Assembly: GCF_003086295.3 (NCBI RefSeq)
Contig: NC_092050.1
Location: 150,418,699 to 150,482,698, forward strand
Reading direction: 5' to 3'
Length of the DNA stretch: 64,000 nucleotides
DNA from: Arachis hypogaea
Lineage: Eukaryota > Streptophyta > Magnoliopsida > Fabales > Fabaceae
Shown: positions 48,955-59,877 of the stretch, in pieces
How positions within the stretch are numbered: position 1 is the stretch's first letter
How the letters are laid out: the number at the start of each line of letters is the position of its first letter
Notes under the pieces: generated by a model
The model's database searches: none
Seen by the model: only the letters and a program-made list of their open reading frames with translations
What the model was told of the DNA's origin: nothing
Position numbers and translations under genes: made by a program

Positions 48955-49880
48955 GAATATGAATTAAATAAATAAAATTGATTTAATACTTGCATTTGAT
49001 CTTATTTACAGCAAATTGAATTGTCAACTTGCTTCAACTAAGTTTGAACGAATTATTAGACACCTGTAGATACGAGTCGTGTTGCCTATCGCTTTGCTGC
49101 TACTTATATTAATACAAAAAATTAGAAAAAAATTTTTAAACAGTTATTGACAATTATTTTAAAAGATAATGAAATTTTTAACAAAAAAAAAATATTTTTG
49201 ATTTTTGATTTTTATTTTTATAAGAATAATTAATTTCTATGTCAATATTAATAAAGGAGTTAATCGATTCTATAAAGTTAAATATAAAAAATTGAAAAGA
49301 ATATTTTTTTTTATTTAAAAACCTCGTAATCTTTAAAAAAAAAAATGATCAAGAATGGAAATAGTATTTACTCTACAAACTAATGTATTACATCTTCAAA
49401 TGGTTGACGGAAATTCAAAAGGCAATTTGTGTTTATTATATAGACATCGTAAAACATTGGACAAAGGATGCTCTGTTTTCCCAAAACAGAGGAGTTAGCA
49501 CTTAACCGTGTATGAAAATTCAACACAGAATATTATCAAAGTATCTCCAAGGTTTATTCTAGAAAGTGGCAACTAGTCCACCACTTCGTGTCGTGAACCC
49601 AAAGATGGAAAACAAAATGGTTTAATTACTGTATTATTAAACAAAATATTATATTATTGTTTTTCTACTCGTTTAGTTTAAATCGGCAGAAATTTTTTAG
49701 AAAAAATTGTGAAGCACCAATATTTTTAATATCTAAAATAATTTAATTAAAAGAGGTTATATGTCTTGTCTCTGTAAACAATTTTGTTGATTTAAGTAAT
49801 AATTTTATTATACATCTAAATTTTTTGATAATTAAATCTAGTTAAATCAGTTTAAATTTATCAAAAATTAATTTTATCAG
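48691..49880. other. AT-rich stretch without genes
   Basis: No coding features. Contains a (TA)n run at 48902-48950. Confidence 0.6.
48902..48950. repeat. (TA)n microsatellite
   Basis: A pure TA run of about 24 units. Confidence 0.95.
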
Positions 49881-49889
49881 TAAAAGTGT

Positions 49890-50250
49890 GAATATACGTT
49901 TTAAATATTTTTTTCGGTTTTTGCATTTTTTTTTCTTTTCGCATTTCTCTTTTTTTTTTTTCGTTTTTTTCTTCTACTTCGCGTATTTTTTTTCATTGTC
50001 GTTTTTTTATCGCTGTTATTATTGTTGCGTTTTTTTCTTTTTTCTTTTTTTTTCTTTTCTTCTTAATAATTTTGTAGTATTGATTTTTTTTTTATTCCTC
50101 TTAAGAAAGTGAAACAAAAAAGATTATAAAAAAATAAAATAAGAAAAAGATGAAAAAAAATGAAAAAGAAGAAGAAGCAACGAAAATGAAAAGAAAGAAA
50201 AAGAAGAGAAAAAGTTTTGAAATATGCAAAATTTATCAGAACAAATAACA
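49890..50250. repeat. Low-complexity pyrimidine then purine tracts
   Basis: T/C-rich to 50095, then A/G-rich to 50218. Open frames here encode only F/K runs. A similar T-rich to A-rich switch recurs at 50500-50710. Confidence 0.85.
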
Positions 50251-50351
50251 TCGAAATTTCTTAACAATAACATATAAATTTTTTAATTTTATACCGATTT
50301 TGTTACAAAAGCACAAAAACGTTTTCTTTAATATTATATTTTTTTCTTCTC

Positions 50352-50385
50352 ATTCTTCTTTCTTTCTTTCTTTCTTTCTTTCTTT
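50352..50385. repeat. (TTTC)n microsatellite
   Basis: About eight TTTC units. Confidence 0.9.
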
Positions 50386-50644
50386 TTTGTTGCTCTTATT
50401 TCTTCTTTAAGGAACATTACTTCTCATATTAGAATTGAATGAACATGTTTGTATTGTATTGCAATCTTATTTAATTAAATGAACGTAGGTTCTTTGTTTT
50501 TTTAGTGATTTTATAGTATTATATATTTCTTCTTTTTTTGTTTGATTTTTTTTATTTTTATTCTTGTTAAGAGAGTAAAATAAGGAGAATTATGAAAAAG
50601 TAAAATAAGAAGGAAAAGATGAATAAGAAAATAAAAAGAAAAAG

Positions 50645-50706
50645 ATGATGATGATGATGACGATGATGATGATGATGATGATGATAATGAAGAAGAAGAA
50701 GACGAC
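50645..50706. repeat. (GAT)n/(GAA)n microsatellite
   Basis: A GATGATGAT run followed by GAAGAAGAAGACGACG. Confidence 0.9.
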
Positions 50707-50717
50707 GTTTTGAGTTA

Positions 50718-51014
50718 TCATTAAATAATTTTGGTGCATTCTGAATTTGAATAAGGTGCACTTTTGGTTTGTGCTTGTTTTAAATTAAGTTTATTTGTGT
50801 GACGTCATCATTAAGTAATTTCAGTGTATTCTGAATTTAAATAAGGTGCACTTGGTCTGTTTTTGTTTTGAACTGAGTTTATTTGTGTATCGTCAATATT
50901 TTATGTGTATTTTGGATTTAAATAAGATGCACTTTTAGTTTGAGCTTGTTTTAAACTGATTTTATTTTGTGTGTTATCAGTATTAAGAAATTTCAGTATA
51001 TTCTAAATTTGAAC
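50718..51014. repeat. Minisatellite, ~88-bp unit, 3.4 copies
   Basis: Units at 50718-50807, 50808-50895, 50896-50981 and a partial at 50982-51014 share TCATTAARTAATTT, ATTTRAATAAGGTGCACTT and GTTTATTTGTGT. Identity between copies is about 75-85% by eye. Confidence 0.85.
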
Positions 51015-51024
51015 GGTTATACAT

Positions 51025-51340
51025 ATAAGAAGATGCTGATGATGATAATAATGATGATGGAGTAGGAGGTGGAAGAGGGAAAAGAAAGAAGAGATCAAAT
51101 AAATTCAAATGAAAAAAGTAAGAGGATGAAGAGACGGAGGTAGTGGCGTGGTGGTGGTGGTGGTGACGAAGACTATAATAAAAGAGAAAAAATGAAAAAG
51201 GAAGAGAAAAAGATGACGACGATGATGACAATAAAAATAACAATAACAATAACGATAACGATGATGATAATGATTGACAATAATGAAGATAGAAGAGAAT
51301 GAAAAGAAAAAAAGGAGATGAAAAAATTTAAGAGAAGATT
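51025..51340. repeat. Purine-rich triplet region
   Basis: GAT, GGA and GAA triplets with AAGAGAAAAAG blocks. No gene. Confidence 0.75.
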
Positions 51341-51501
51341 TAGGGGTCAGCACTTTTATTAAAATTTGGCTAGCACTTAACTAACAAAAGAAAAGTGAGT
51401 AATCTTATACTATTGGATGAAATCTCACACCATTAAAAATATCATTGATAGTTAATTGATGGTTACAAATCACAAAATTTGCTGGCTCCTAGCATTCCTT
51501 A
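51341..51501 (+). mobile_element. MITE (~160 bp)
   Basis: Left end TTAGGGGTCAGCACTTTT and right end, in reverse, GAATGCTAGGAGCCAGCAAA are imperfect inverted repeats. A degenerate copy lies at 38030-38160 in the opposite orientation. No coding capacity. Confidence 0.6.
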
Positions 51502-52800
51502 TATAAATTAAAAAGAAAGAGGAGGAGAAGATGGTGGTAGTGAAGGGCACAATGATAACGAAAGAGAAAAAAAAATAGTAATAATATAAGAGAAAAAAAA
51601 AATACAGCACCAATATGATAAAAAAGAAACGCGCCTAATTTAAAACCCTTAATAATAATTCAATTGAACTTAATTAAATATTTTACTATTATTTATAAAA
51701 TTTTTCTCTTTAAGTAATCTACAATTTAATATTTAAAATTTTTTTATATCTAAATTTAAAGCACTCTGTTTGATTCAACCTCTCACTTGGCCACTTTTGC
51801 TTAAAAAGAAAATTCTAAATAAAATGAGGAATATATTTATAAAGAAATAAAAATTTACGTATAATTAATTTTATATAAAATTAATAGTTAAAATTTATTA
51901 AATATATTATTTAATAATTTTTAATTATTAATTTTACATAAAAATAATTATATAAAAATTGTTATCTTATAAAAAAATTTACAAAAACTTATAAATAAGA
52001 GAAAATAATTTCTTAAATAATAATAACACGAGATATATGTCATTTTCTATTCATTTCTTTTGTCTAATTTCTTTAAATAATCGTACACATGGCTATATTT
52101 GCAAATGACATGTTTGCTTAGTATATACCATCAAATTTATTCGTTGATTAAACTGAATTGGATGAAAGATTAGCCAAACCGTGATACATGCTTAATATAA
52201 ATATTTTAGAGATTTACTTGTTCTTTTCTTCCCAAAAATTTGGGTAATTTCTTAAAACATACTTATCCTTTTACTCAAATGTTTATGAATTTAATTTTTA
52301 TCATAGATATATTATTATCTTAATAAAAATGATTAATTTTAAAATTTATTATTAAATAATTCAAATCTATAAATCTAATTCTTGATATTTATTTAACAAG
52401 TCTTTTAAAAATTACGTAACACAAATTTAATTTAAGTATATCTAATTATATATCATCACATAGCAAAAAAAAATATCTTTTTATATCTAATATCTATATT
52501 GATAGTGTAAATAATTATCCTAACTAACAAATCAAATCTAATTGATCGACCGAATAAAATATTGTGTATGAAAATCAAAATTTGAAATAAAAATAAAAAG
52601 AAAAAAGGTTGTTCATGGATCCCAAAGCATAACAAGAGACCCTGAAAGACCTTCAAATACCACACGAATTCGCCCCATTGTTCCAGCCACCTGTTTCTCC
52701 TTCAAACCCCCTTTTCTTTACTTCTTAAAACTTCAACTACCCCTCAACCTTCCCACACACAAAAAAAAAAAAACATTAAACTCCCTCTGTTTTTTTTTTC
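51502..52800. other. AT-rich upstream region of the PFK gene
   Basis: No gene or recognised element. It presumably includes the distal promoter of the downstream gene. Confidence 0.5.
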
Positions 52801-52818
52801 TTCGGTCAACTCCGTTTA

Positions 52819-52826
52819 CTATAAAT
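52819..52826 (+). promoter_or_regulatory. Candidate TATA box of the PFK gene
   Basis: CTATAAAT lies 57 bp before the first ATG, behind a pyrimidine-rich patch (52786-52802). The implied 5' leader would be only about 30 nt for the first ATG, or about 185 nt for the ATG at 53036. Confidence 0.4.
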
Positions 52827-52882
52827 ATGTTTACTTTGATCTCCTTCTCCGATCGTTGATATAACTACCTTCCTTTCTTCGA

Positions 52883-55800
52883 ATGGGTTCAGTTACCGTT
52901 AGTAACAAAAAGTCTCAAACAACTTCCCTCAACAACTATAACAACCTCGCAACCGCTCCCGTCGCAAACAAAACAGAATCTGTTACGATGAATAATTACT
53001 GTAACGGGTGGATCGGTGGCGAGGGAGCATCAGCGATGACGTCAGCTCCCAATCTCAAGCCTAAGATAGTGTACGGCACCGCAGGTTACATCCTCGAAGA
53101 CGTTCCGCATTTCACTGATTATATTTCTGATCTTCCAGTACGTCGTCGTTTTCTTCTTCTTCTTCTGAACTATTCTACTCTGCTTTTCTCTTACGCTGAT
53201 CACTCATCGTGTCTTAGCTTTCTTTTTTCCGCTCTGTTTCACCTTTTTTGTGCTCTTTTCTCGGAAAGTTTTTTTTGTCGTTATTAAATAAATAAATATA
53301 AATATATTGTTTGGGAAAAATTATATTTCTCTATTACTAATCTCTTGGTTCATGCATCAGTCGGTGGTTTATTGCAGTTATGTATGAATGGTCCCACTAT
53401 TTTTTTATTTATTTATTTTTTGGTATGTTAATTTAATAATTTTACTTTTGCGAATTATTTATTAATTTTGTTATCGATTTTAGTGAAAATTTTTCCTGCT
53501 TCCATAATTGGGTCAAAACTCAAAACCTGCGGCTGATAAGCGGTATATTTTTCCTATTTTCGTGTTAATTTTTGCAGACATACCCGAATCCTTTGCAAGA
53601 CAACCCTGCTTATTCTGTAGTTAAGTAAGTGTTAATTTTTTTCTGTTCGTGTTGAGTAATTTTCCGTTTACTTTGCTACCTCTTGTTTGTGATTACTTAC
53701 TTTCTTTTATGATTGATGTCTTGAACTTGTTTTTTGCAGGCAATATTTCGTGCATGTCGATGACAGTGTTCCTCAGAAGGTTTGTGATTATTATTAATTA
53801 TTATAATCATTATTTTCAGCTCTTTTTAATGTATTTGAATTCATGTATTGTGTTCTAATCATATTACCGAAACACCTGCTGGCCTAATTAATCCACCTAT
53901 GAATCTATGAACATCTATATAATAAACTGAATACTAATTTGTATATTAAGGTGGCGGTACCGTTACCCCCTATGCCAGGTATGGACCCCCCAGTCCAAAT
54001 AATGGAAACGGTGACTAAGTTGGAAGCATGTTTAAGACGGTGGTCCAAAATCATGTTATCAAGGTCAATTTATTTTTTTTTGGGAGGTTCCGCAAAAAAA
54101 AAAAAAAAAAAATCCCGGTTTACTAGCATCCCACGTTGACGCAGTGTCCAGGAAGGACTGCACCCAAAGGGTGTGTAATGTATGCAGCCTAATCTGATAA
54201 TTAAATCAGTGGCTGTTTCTACTGCTTAAACCCGTGACCTTGAGGTCATAGGAGATAATGCAGCAGTGGCTCCAAGGCTCCCCCTTCTTGTGGAAAAGCT
54301 GGCCTAAAATGTTGGTTGCAACTTTAGACATCCCTAAAATCATGTTGTTCATTTCCATTTCTGTTTTTTAATCCTAAACAGGTTGTTGTTCACAAAGATA
54401 GCGAACGAGGAGTGCATTTTAGGCGTGCTGGACCTAGGCAAAAGGTATATCTCCAGCTCTGTGGCTTTATTTGTGGAATAATGATTGGTATGTATGGTGC
54501 TTTCTTATTGCTAATGGCAATGGCCTTTTAAAATCGGAATTTTCAGGTGTATTTCGAGTCGGATGAAGTCAAGGCCGCTATTGTCACTTGCGGGGGACTA
54601 TGCCCTGGTCTCAACACCGTCATTAGAGAGCTAGTGTGTGGCTTACACCATATGTATGGTGTGAAGAGAGTGCTTGGAATTGAAGTAAGTTTATGTTTAT
54701 GGCATTACTTACAACTTTCCTAAAAATAGTTGGCTCTTTACTTTTCTTTATGAACTGTAAAGAATAATAAATGTGAAATTGTTAAAATCCCATTAAATTG
54801 TAATATCGCTTTTCTTTAGTTCCCTCCTGTGCTGTATTTGGGTGTATAATGCTTCATTACCTTGCTTTCTCCTTTCTTCGTTGCATAACAAGCAATTGCT
54901 TTCATACTTGGTTATTTTCATCAGTCTCATTTAAAAAAAATTGAAATGGACTTTTTTGAAACATTGAAAAAAGTTATCTATCGAGTCATTTATAGAATAA
55001 GAAATCTTCTGATTAAAAACTCAACGGGACCTCCTCGAGTTCATCAACAAAAAGAGTGGATCCCTGTTTAACTGAGAAAAATATTGTGTTTTGTAGGGCG
55101 GATACAGGGGTTTCTATGCTCGAAATACAATTAATTTAACTCCTAAAAGTGTTAATGATATACACAAGCGTGGTGGAACTGTTCTTGGTACATCCCGTGG
55201 CGGACATGATACCAATAAGATAGTTGATAGTATACAAGATCGTGGAATCAATCAGGTATATGACTCTGCATTTCTTTCTATTTACTTAGTGCATATGTTG
55301 TGTGTTCTTCAGACTAATAATATCTCTCTCAATTTCAGGTTTACATTATTGGAGGAGATGGAACTCAGAGGGGTGCAGCTGCAATTTTTGAGGTATATAG
55401 GATTTCAAAAATGAGACAGTTGACTTTGGGTTTAGGGATGTAACTGTTCTTTTACTTAGATTATATTGATCAAAGACTTAGGCGGCTAATTGTATCAAGA
55501 TAAAGTAGCAATTTTCTAATAATTCAACTTGATCATCCATGCAGGAAGTTAGAAGGCGCGGTCTCAAAGTTGCGGTTGTAGGAATCCCCAAGACTATAGA
55601 TAATGATATCCCGGTACATATCTTGCACATTCTAGTTTCCATATCAAATGATTAAAATGCAATTATTAATTAGATGAGGATGTTAATTGCAATTCTTTGT
55701 TTTCCTAATGTCTCTCTTCTGCTTAATAGGTTATTGACAAGTCCTTTGGGTTTGACACTGCTGTTGAGGAGGCTCAACGAGCTATAAATGCGGCACATGT

Positions 55801-57401
55801 TGAAGCTGAGAGTGTTGAGAATGGTATAGGGGTTGTCAAGCTGATGGGTCGCTATAGTGGTAAGTTACTATGTTTCCCTGTTTGTTATAATAATGGCTTC
55901 ACTCATCAACTAATTAAACATGATCACAAGAACTTGACATTGCTTCCTCGGTTCAGGATTTATCGCAATGTATGCTACTCTTGCGAGTCGAGATGTTGAC
56001 TGCTGCTTGATTCCAGAGTCACCATTCTACCTTGAGGGTCCTGGTGGACTTTTTGAATATATAGAGAAACGACTTAAAGAAAATGGGCACATGGTTATTG
56101 TTATTGCCGAAGGTGCAGGACAGGAACTTATGTCTGAGAAAATGCAAACCATGAACAAACAGGATGCTTCAGGAAACAAGCTTCTTCAAGATGTTGGGCT
56201 GTGGATATCCCAAGAGATTAAGGTTGGATTTTTATACGCTTTGTCTGTAGTAGATGTATTTTCTCTTCTATGAGATCTTTGGAAGCATTATCCTCTTAAT
56301 TACATTGTCAGATGTGGATTGCCTTGTTTATTTCACACATTCATAAATTTGTCTGCATGGTTGAATTCTCTAGGAGTTGTAACAGAACATTCTTTGTCTG
56401 TCATGCTGAATTGGAAATGTTTTCTGTTGTCTCAAGTTTCCAATTGATGATTTCTATGTCTATCTTTTGTAGAAGAGACCAAAGAATTTACTTTGAACTT
56501 AGTGTCTGAGAATGTCCTTTCATTAGTTTATGGTAGACCATGAAAAAATAGAGTCTATTTCTTTCTTCAGCATTTCCTTTAACTATCAACAAACGTTTTG
56601 TGAATATATTTTCTGCTGCTTATTTTCCGCATTGTGTTCTTCCAGGATCATTTTGCAAGAGAGAAGACGATGGCCATAACTCTCAAATATATAGGTTCGT
56701 GAAGATTGAACTTAGAATTCTATGTATTGACACGCTACAGATAATGATGACACTGAGAGTATTGCCTTCCCTTTTCTGTTTTACAGATCCAACTTACATG
56801 ATTCGAGCCATTCCAAGCAATGCTTCTGATAATGTGTACTGCACACTTCTTGCTCAAAGTGCTGTTCATGGAGCAATGGCAGGTTACACTGGCTATACAA
56901 GTGGACTTGTCAATGGAAGACAAACTTATATACCCTTCTATGTAAGTCCATCATTGAACATTTGGTTCTTCATTTTCATTTTCAATGTTTTTTATGTTCA
57001 TGTTTTAATGAAGCTGCTTGTTTCCCTCTCTCTCTCTCTCTCCTTTGCATTTGTTTTCTCATTCTAACCAAAAAATAAAGCAAGTTAACTTTTGTTCAGG
57101 AAGTAATAGTAGCAGACTAAAGATTATTACATTTTTTGGTTGCAAAAGTTGTGGAAGTCTTTTGGCCTAACTCTTTGTTGGGTTCATTTTTATGCAGAGA
57201 ATCAATGAGAACCGGAATCATGTAGTGATAACTGATAGAATGTGGGCTAGGCTGTTATCTTCGACGAATCAACCCAGCTTTTTGGGCGACAAGTGTCACA
57301 ACGAAGACGACATTGAAGAAGAAGAACCATTAAACCAGTTGCTAGATGGAGATCTTTCAGATGATACCTTGAAGGTTAAGAAAGAAATCAGCAGCATTTA
57401 A
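52883..57401 (+). CDS. PFK3: ATP-dependent 6-phosphofructokinase, plant PFK3-like
   Basis: Converts fructose 6-phosphate and ATP to fructose 1,6-bisphosphate, the committed step of cytosolic glycolysis. Thirteen exons, all introns GT-AG and joined in frame: 52883-53137, 53578-53624, 53740-53779, 54382-54444, 54547-54684, 55097-55255, 55339-55392, 55545-55613, 55730-55859, 55957-56222, 56646-56694, 56787-56941, 57198-57401; 542 residues. Motifs: CGGLCPGLN (150-158), GTSRGGHD (212-219), GGDGT (239-243; glycine here fits ATP rather than pyrophosphate use), PKTIDND (267-273), MGRYSG (314-319), PESPF (338-342). The N-terminus to residue 51 is N/S/T-rich and unlike the family; Met52 (53036) would give 491 residues, the usual length. 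No transit peptide is evident. The acidic C-terminal tail is variable in the family. The gene appears intact. The symbol is by similarity to Arabidopsis PFK3. Confidence 0.95.
54093..54287 (-). mobile_element. Au-type SINE in PFK intron 3
   Basis: On the minus strand it starts AGGGGGAGCCTTGGAGCC and has a B-box-like GGTCACGGGTTTAAGC. It continues GGCTGCATACATTACACACCC and ends in a T run (A run at 54093-54112 on the plus strand). This is the layout of the plant Au SINE family, which derives from tRNA. It sits antisense to the gene inside an intron, so the protein is unaffected. Target duplications were not defined. Confidence 0.75.
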
Positions 57402-58638
57402 CAATATGCTTTCCAGATGTTATTACCATTCCTTCACACCCCTTCACCGTGCTATATGCATTTAATTTTTAGTAGTATATATGAGCTTTTTCTTCTCTTT
57501 TTTGGCCCCCTCCACTCCATAAGATGGCTGTGGAAAAATCAGCCCCACATGAACAAGATTTCAGTTTTTTTTTATATGGTTCTGTCTTGTACCTTGTGAG
57601 CCAATAATTGGAGTGTCTGCTTTATCCACAAATGAATATTAGTGGCTTTGATTATGTTGTTATGTGCGCACTATCGGCATTAGGTAATTCGAATATCTAT
57701 AATAATGTAGGGAATAGAGTAGAAAATTGCGTCAATGTTGAGGACAATGTTAATAAATAAATAATATATGTGGATTTGTGTGGGATTGGATACTTTGAAG
57801 TTTGAATTATATTATTGGACCTATATGATATTGATGGCATTCAATGTTTCCATGATCCAACAGTTGAACATCACATGCTGCAAATGTGGTTGGCAAACTC
57901 GTGGAAGAAAAGGAAAAAAGAAAAGAAAAAAGGGTCATGATGAATAGATATGATACGTGAACGTGATTATTGCTGTTTGAATTCAACTGATGATGTTTGC
58001 AGAAGGGTCTAGCTTTGGAAGTTTGAGAGTTCTAGAAAATAGAAAACGTGTATGATAATGATCCCCCATCCTTGTGCACCATCGCATGGGAAACTTGTAA
58101 ATCTTGCACATGATATGATGATACCCATATTCAACTTTTTTTGGCTAATTGTTATTCGGAAAAAAGATTGTTTTCAATTTTTTTTTCTATATGATTATAT
58201 GCAATGATAAACTAGAATGAAAACTAAAAAAGCAAGGGTTATTGCACCTGAATAAACTGATTTATTCAATTTTTTGTCTAAAAACGTAAGATTTGAGTTA
58301 AAAAAATTTAAAATGGATGAGTAATGTTACATATCCAAGTCTTTTTATGTATCAAATCTAACCAAGTTAAACAATAAGACTTGGAATAATGTTAGTTATA
58401 ACTGATTTTTTTTTTATGTTATATCAACTTAGTTGGACTTGATTAACAAAAAATTTGGATGTGTAATATTATTCTAAGAAAAATTGTAAAAGTATCTCTA
58501 AACACAAAAAATCAGCTATTATTTATTTATATATATTTATACATACTTTTTTACTTGTGTTTTTGTACTAATCAATGACCAAAATAATTACTCTTATTTG
58601 GAGTTGAGTAATCAAGCTTTTGATAACGAGTTAAATCT
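57402..58638. other. PFK 3' UTR and spacer
   Basis: No further coding features. The first 200-350 bp probably form the 3' UTR. Confidence 0.5.
57752..57757 (+). terminator. Candidate poly(A) signal of the PFK gene
   Basis: AATAAA, repeated within TAATAAATAAATAAT, 350 bp after the stop. Plant polyadenylation signals are loose, so this is only a candidate. Confidence 0.3.
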
Positions 58639-58755
58639 TAAAATGGTCTTTAAAGTTGATGTTGTTTATTAAAATTGTCTCTGAAATTTTAATTGTACTA
58701 ATTACGTCTTTGAGATTGACAAAAATGTACCACGTTGGTCACTGACCAGCGTGAT
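58639..58755. repeat. Transposon terminus-like sequence
   Basis: AAAATGGTCTTTAAAGTTG and ATTACGTCTTTGAGATTGAC have the repeated 'gtctctgaaattttaa' style of MULE terminal repeats. No partner was found in the window. Confidence 0.35.
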
Positions 58756-58900
58756 CAGGGACGGATCTAAGTGGAGTGGTGTGGGGGCAAGCGCCCCCAC
58801 TACAATTTGAATTTTTTTTAGTAGTATATGATAATAATATTTATTTGCCCCCATTAGATTATTAAATTTGACCCCACAATAATTTTTTACTCAACTTTTG
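58756..58900 (+). mobile_element. hAT-like terminus
   Basis: CAGGGACGGATCTAAGTGG followed by a GTGGGGGC-AAGC-GCCCCCAC hairpin (58781-58800) is a common plant hAT-type end. The opposite end is not seen, so the copy is truncated. Confidence 0.45.
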
Positions 58901-59129
58901 GTACTTAATTGTCAATCTAAAAATTTTATATTAGATATTCGTTAGAATGATCAATTCTCAGATTTAACGAAATTAGTATTCGTTTTTAAAAATCAACTCA
59001 AAAGAATATTATTTATCTTCTTTTCAAATTAGCTTTAATTTTTGCGTAGCAACTCTATTAATTGAAAGAACTTTTTTAACTATGAATATCAATAAGAGTC
59101 GGCTTCTAATTGTATTGGGAAGTAAATTT

Positions 59130-59361
59130 TTAAGACTAAATCCCCGTAGTGGTCCCCCAGATTCAGCCCGTGCACCAATTTAGCCACTGAGATTCCAATT
59201 GCACTGTTTATGTCCCCCAGATTGCGATTCGGGCAACATAATGGTCCTTCGGAGAATTTTCGGCGTGACTCAGCGATAGCGTTGCTTATGTGGTGCAGCC
59301 ACTGCCACGTTGGACATTCGGAACGACGTCGTTTCATGAGGCAAAACGATTGAAAGCCCAC
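59130..59361 (+). repeat. Left terminal region of MULE-B
   Basis: ACTAAATCCCCGTAGTGGTC at the start, then GTCCCCCAGATT, then a GC-richer stretch (GCCACGTTGGACATTCGG). Terminal regions of this kind, a few hundred bp ahead of a transposase gene, are typical of MULEs. The matching right terminus must lie beyond 64000. Confidence 0.5.
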
Positions 59362-59602
59362 ACGTCACCGTTTTGATCACAATGAGTGTAGTAGTAGCTT
59401 GGGTAAAGGGTTTGGCATTCATTACGTCTTCTTCTCCATATTTTTTCACCTCTCTCAACGCTTGGTCTCCTCCTCCATAATCAGTAGCGACAGGCAAGGG
59501 CACTGCTGCCTGGTTTCTTAACATTGTTATACTGAACTTGGGGGAAGGTTCGTGGTTCACCATTGAAGCAACGACTGAAGAACCGTTTAAGCTAGCTTCA
59601 AG

Positions 59603-59877
59603 GTACAAATTTTATTTTATTTTTTTTTTTATTTTTGGATCATGTTTCATTCCTGATATGGCCGATTATTAAAGTTACTTGAACATGATACATGTAGTTT
59701 GTGTTAGAATCCACTGCTTGTTATGGTTTTAGTGTTTTCCTTCTTCAAACCAGTAATGCATGCTCTGTTTCTTGTGAAAAGAACAGGGGGTAATCTCTGG
59801 TGGTGTGTAATATCTAAGTTATTTGTTGTTTTTGTGTTGCATGCGAGGTAAATTTTTTTTCCTCTGTTATGTTGCAG
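59603..59877 (+). other. Probable 5' UTR intron of MULE-B
   Basis: CAAG|GTACAAAT and TTATGTTGCAG|ATGAAC make plausible splice sites. The transposase ATG at 59878 immediately follows the acceptor. Confidence 0.45.

Noticed and set aside
49888..51353. Phe/Lys/Ser/His-rich frames
   Set aside because: Translation of simple repeats.
53939..54139. Plus-strand frame in PFK intron 3 ending in a lysine run
   Set aside because: It runs into the A tract of the antisense SINE and is intronic.
55968..57599. Separate short genes in the PFK region
   Set aside because: They are exon frames extended into introns; the spliced model explains them.
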